DNA from: Pseudomonas sp. Leaf58
GTDB taxonomy: Bacteria > Pseudomonadota > Gammaproteobacteria > Pseudomonadales > Pseudomonadaceae
Direction: 5' to 3'
NCBI RefSeq assembly: GCF_003627215.1
Contig: NZ_CP032677.1
Span: 3,973,501-4,037,500 of the forward strand
DNA: 64,000 bases
The first letter of the stretch is position 1. Each line of letters begins with the position of its first letter. The notes beneath the pieces were generated by a model. That model searched no databases and was not told the origin of the DNA. It was given only the letters and a program-made list of their open reading frames with translations. This document shows positions 63,876 to 64,000 of the stretch, piece after piece. The position numbers were made by a program, and so were the translations under genes.

Positions 63876-64000
63876 TCAATTATCAAAAGTGCTTTTTAGC
63901 GAAAAATAGTACTCGTCGATTTTATCCAAATGATTCAGAGCATTTGCCTTCAGAACATTTAATGCAATATGTGAGATCCTCCGCCGCTGCTCATGATCAT
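63876..64000 (-). CDS. Partial gene, C-terminal 40 residues only
   Basis: Minus frame open from the right edge to TGA at 63878-63876. The 40 residues (for example RRRISHIALNVLKAN, then HLDKIDEYYF) have protein-like helical composition. AT-rich codon use fits island DNA. Identity cannot be told from this end. Confidence 0.45.
   Translation of the reverse strand, partial: DHEQRRRISHIALNVLKANALNHLDKIDEYYFSLKSTFDN

Overview
The window looks like a chromosomal segment of a Pseudomonas of the P. putida group. The signs are high GC with Pseudomonas codon use, about 16 intergenic copies of the P. putida-type REP palindrome (half-site around ttcgcgggtaaacccgctcctaca), a xenobiotic reductase A that matches the known XenA pattern, a trans-4-hydroxy-L-proline catabolic operon and pyoverdine synthesis genes. 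The strain is not identified; this is an inference from content.

Region 1 (1-13.9 kb) is part of a pyoverdine locus. Two non-ribosomal peptide synthetase genes run leftwards, separated by 1 nt. The second runs off the left edge. Their adenylation pockets read as Asp, Lys, then Asp, and the last module carries a GGDS carrier domain followed by an epimerase-like domain. A SyrP-like aspartate beta-hydroxylase lies upstream. Diverging from it are an azurin gene and the pyoverdine precursor exporter gene pvdE. Three PvdS-type promoters (TAAAT/TGAAT/TAAAG, 16 nt, CGT) drive the NRPS genes, the hydroxylase and azurin-pvdE. Between the hydroxylase and NRPS genes lies a 700-bp block of repeats: a 7-bp minisatellite, an inverted repeat with 121-bp arms, and a 33-bp tandem repeat.

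Region 2 (13.9-15.2 kb) is an orphan AAA/STAND-like ATPase gene. It is preceded by eight CTATAAT-type boxes in two identical four-box arrays spaced one helical turn apart. This is the most unusual structure in the window.

Region 3 (15.2-46 kb) is mostly core genome: lpxO, cysK, a DUF748 protein, a MoxR/VWA pair, 5-oxoprolinase pxpABC with an MFS transporter and a divergent LysR regulator, oligopeptidase B, rnd with ycgL/ycgN, a phosphoethanolamine transferase, a PLP trans-sulfuration enzyme with its Lrp regulator, and a molybdenum cluster (FdhF/YdeP-like oxidoreductase, moaA, moaB) with a bestrophin and a LysR regulator.

Region 4 (46-59 kb) holds the hydroxyproline operon (PAS-AraC regulator, permease, epimerase, deaminase, semialdehyde dehydrogenase, D-amino-acid dehydrogenase), xenA with a divergent ArsR and a clear palindromic operator, a SufR-like Fe-S regulator overlapping a His-rich exported protein, mqo and a small lipoprotein.

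Region 5 (59.4-64 kb) begins at an orphan 3-prime end of a tRNA gene (probably Ser) that keeps its terminator, which is the hallmark of a genomic-island attachment site. To its right lie an island-type small ORF, an arsRBCH arsenic-resistance operon and AT-richer unknown genes. The far end of the island, with the intact tRNA and an integrase, would be outside the window.
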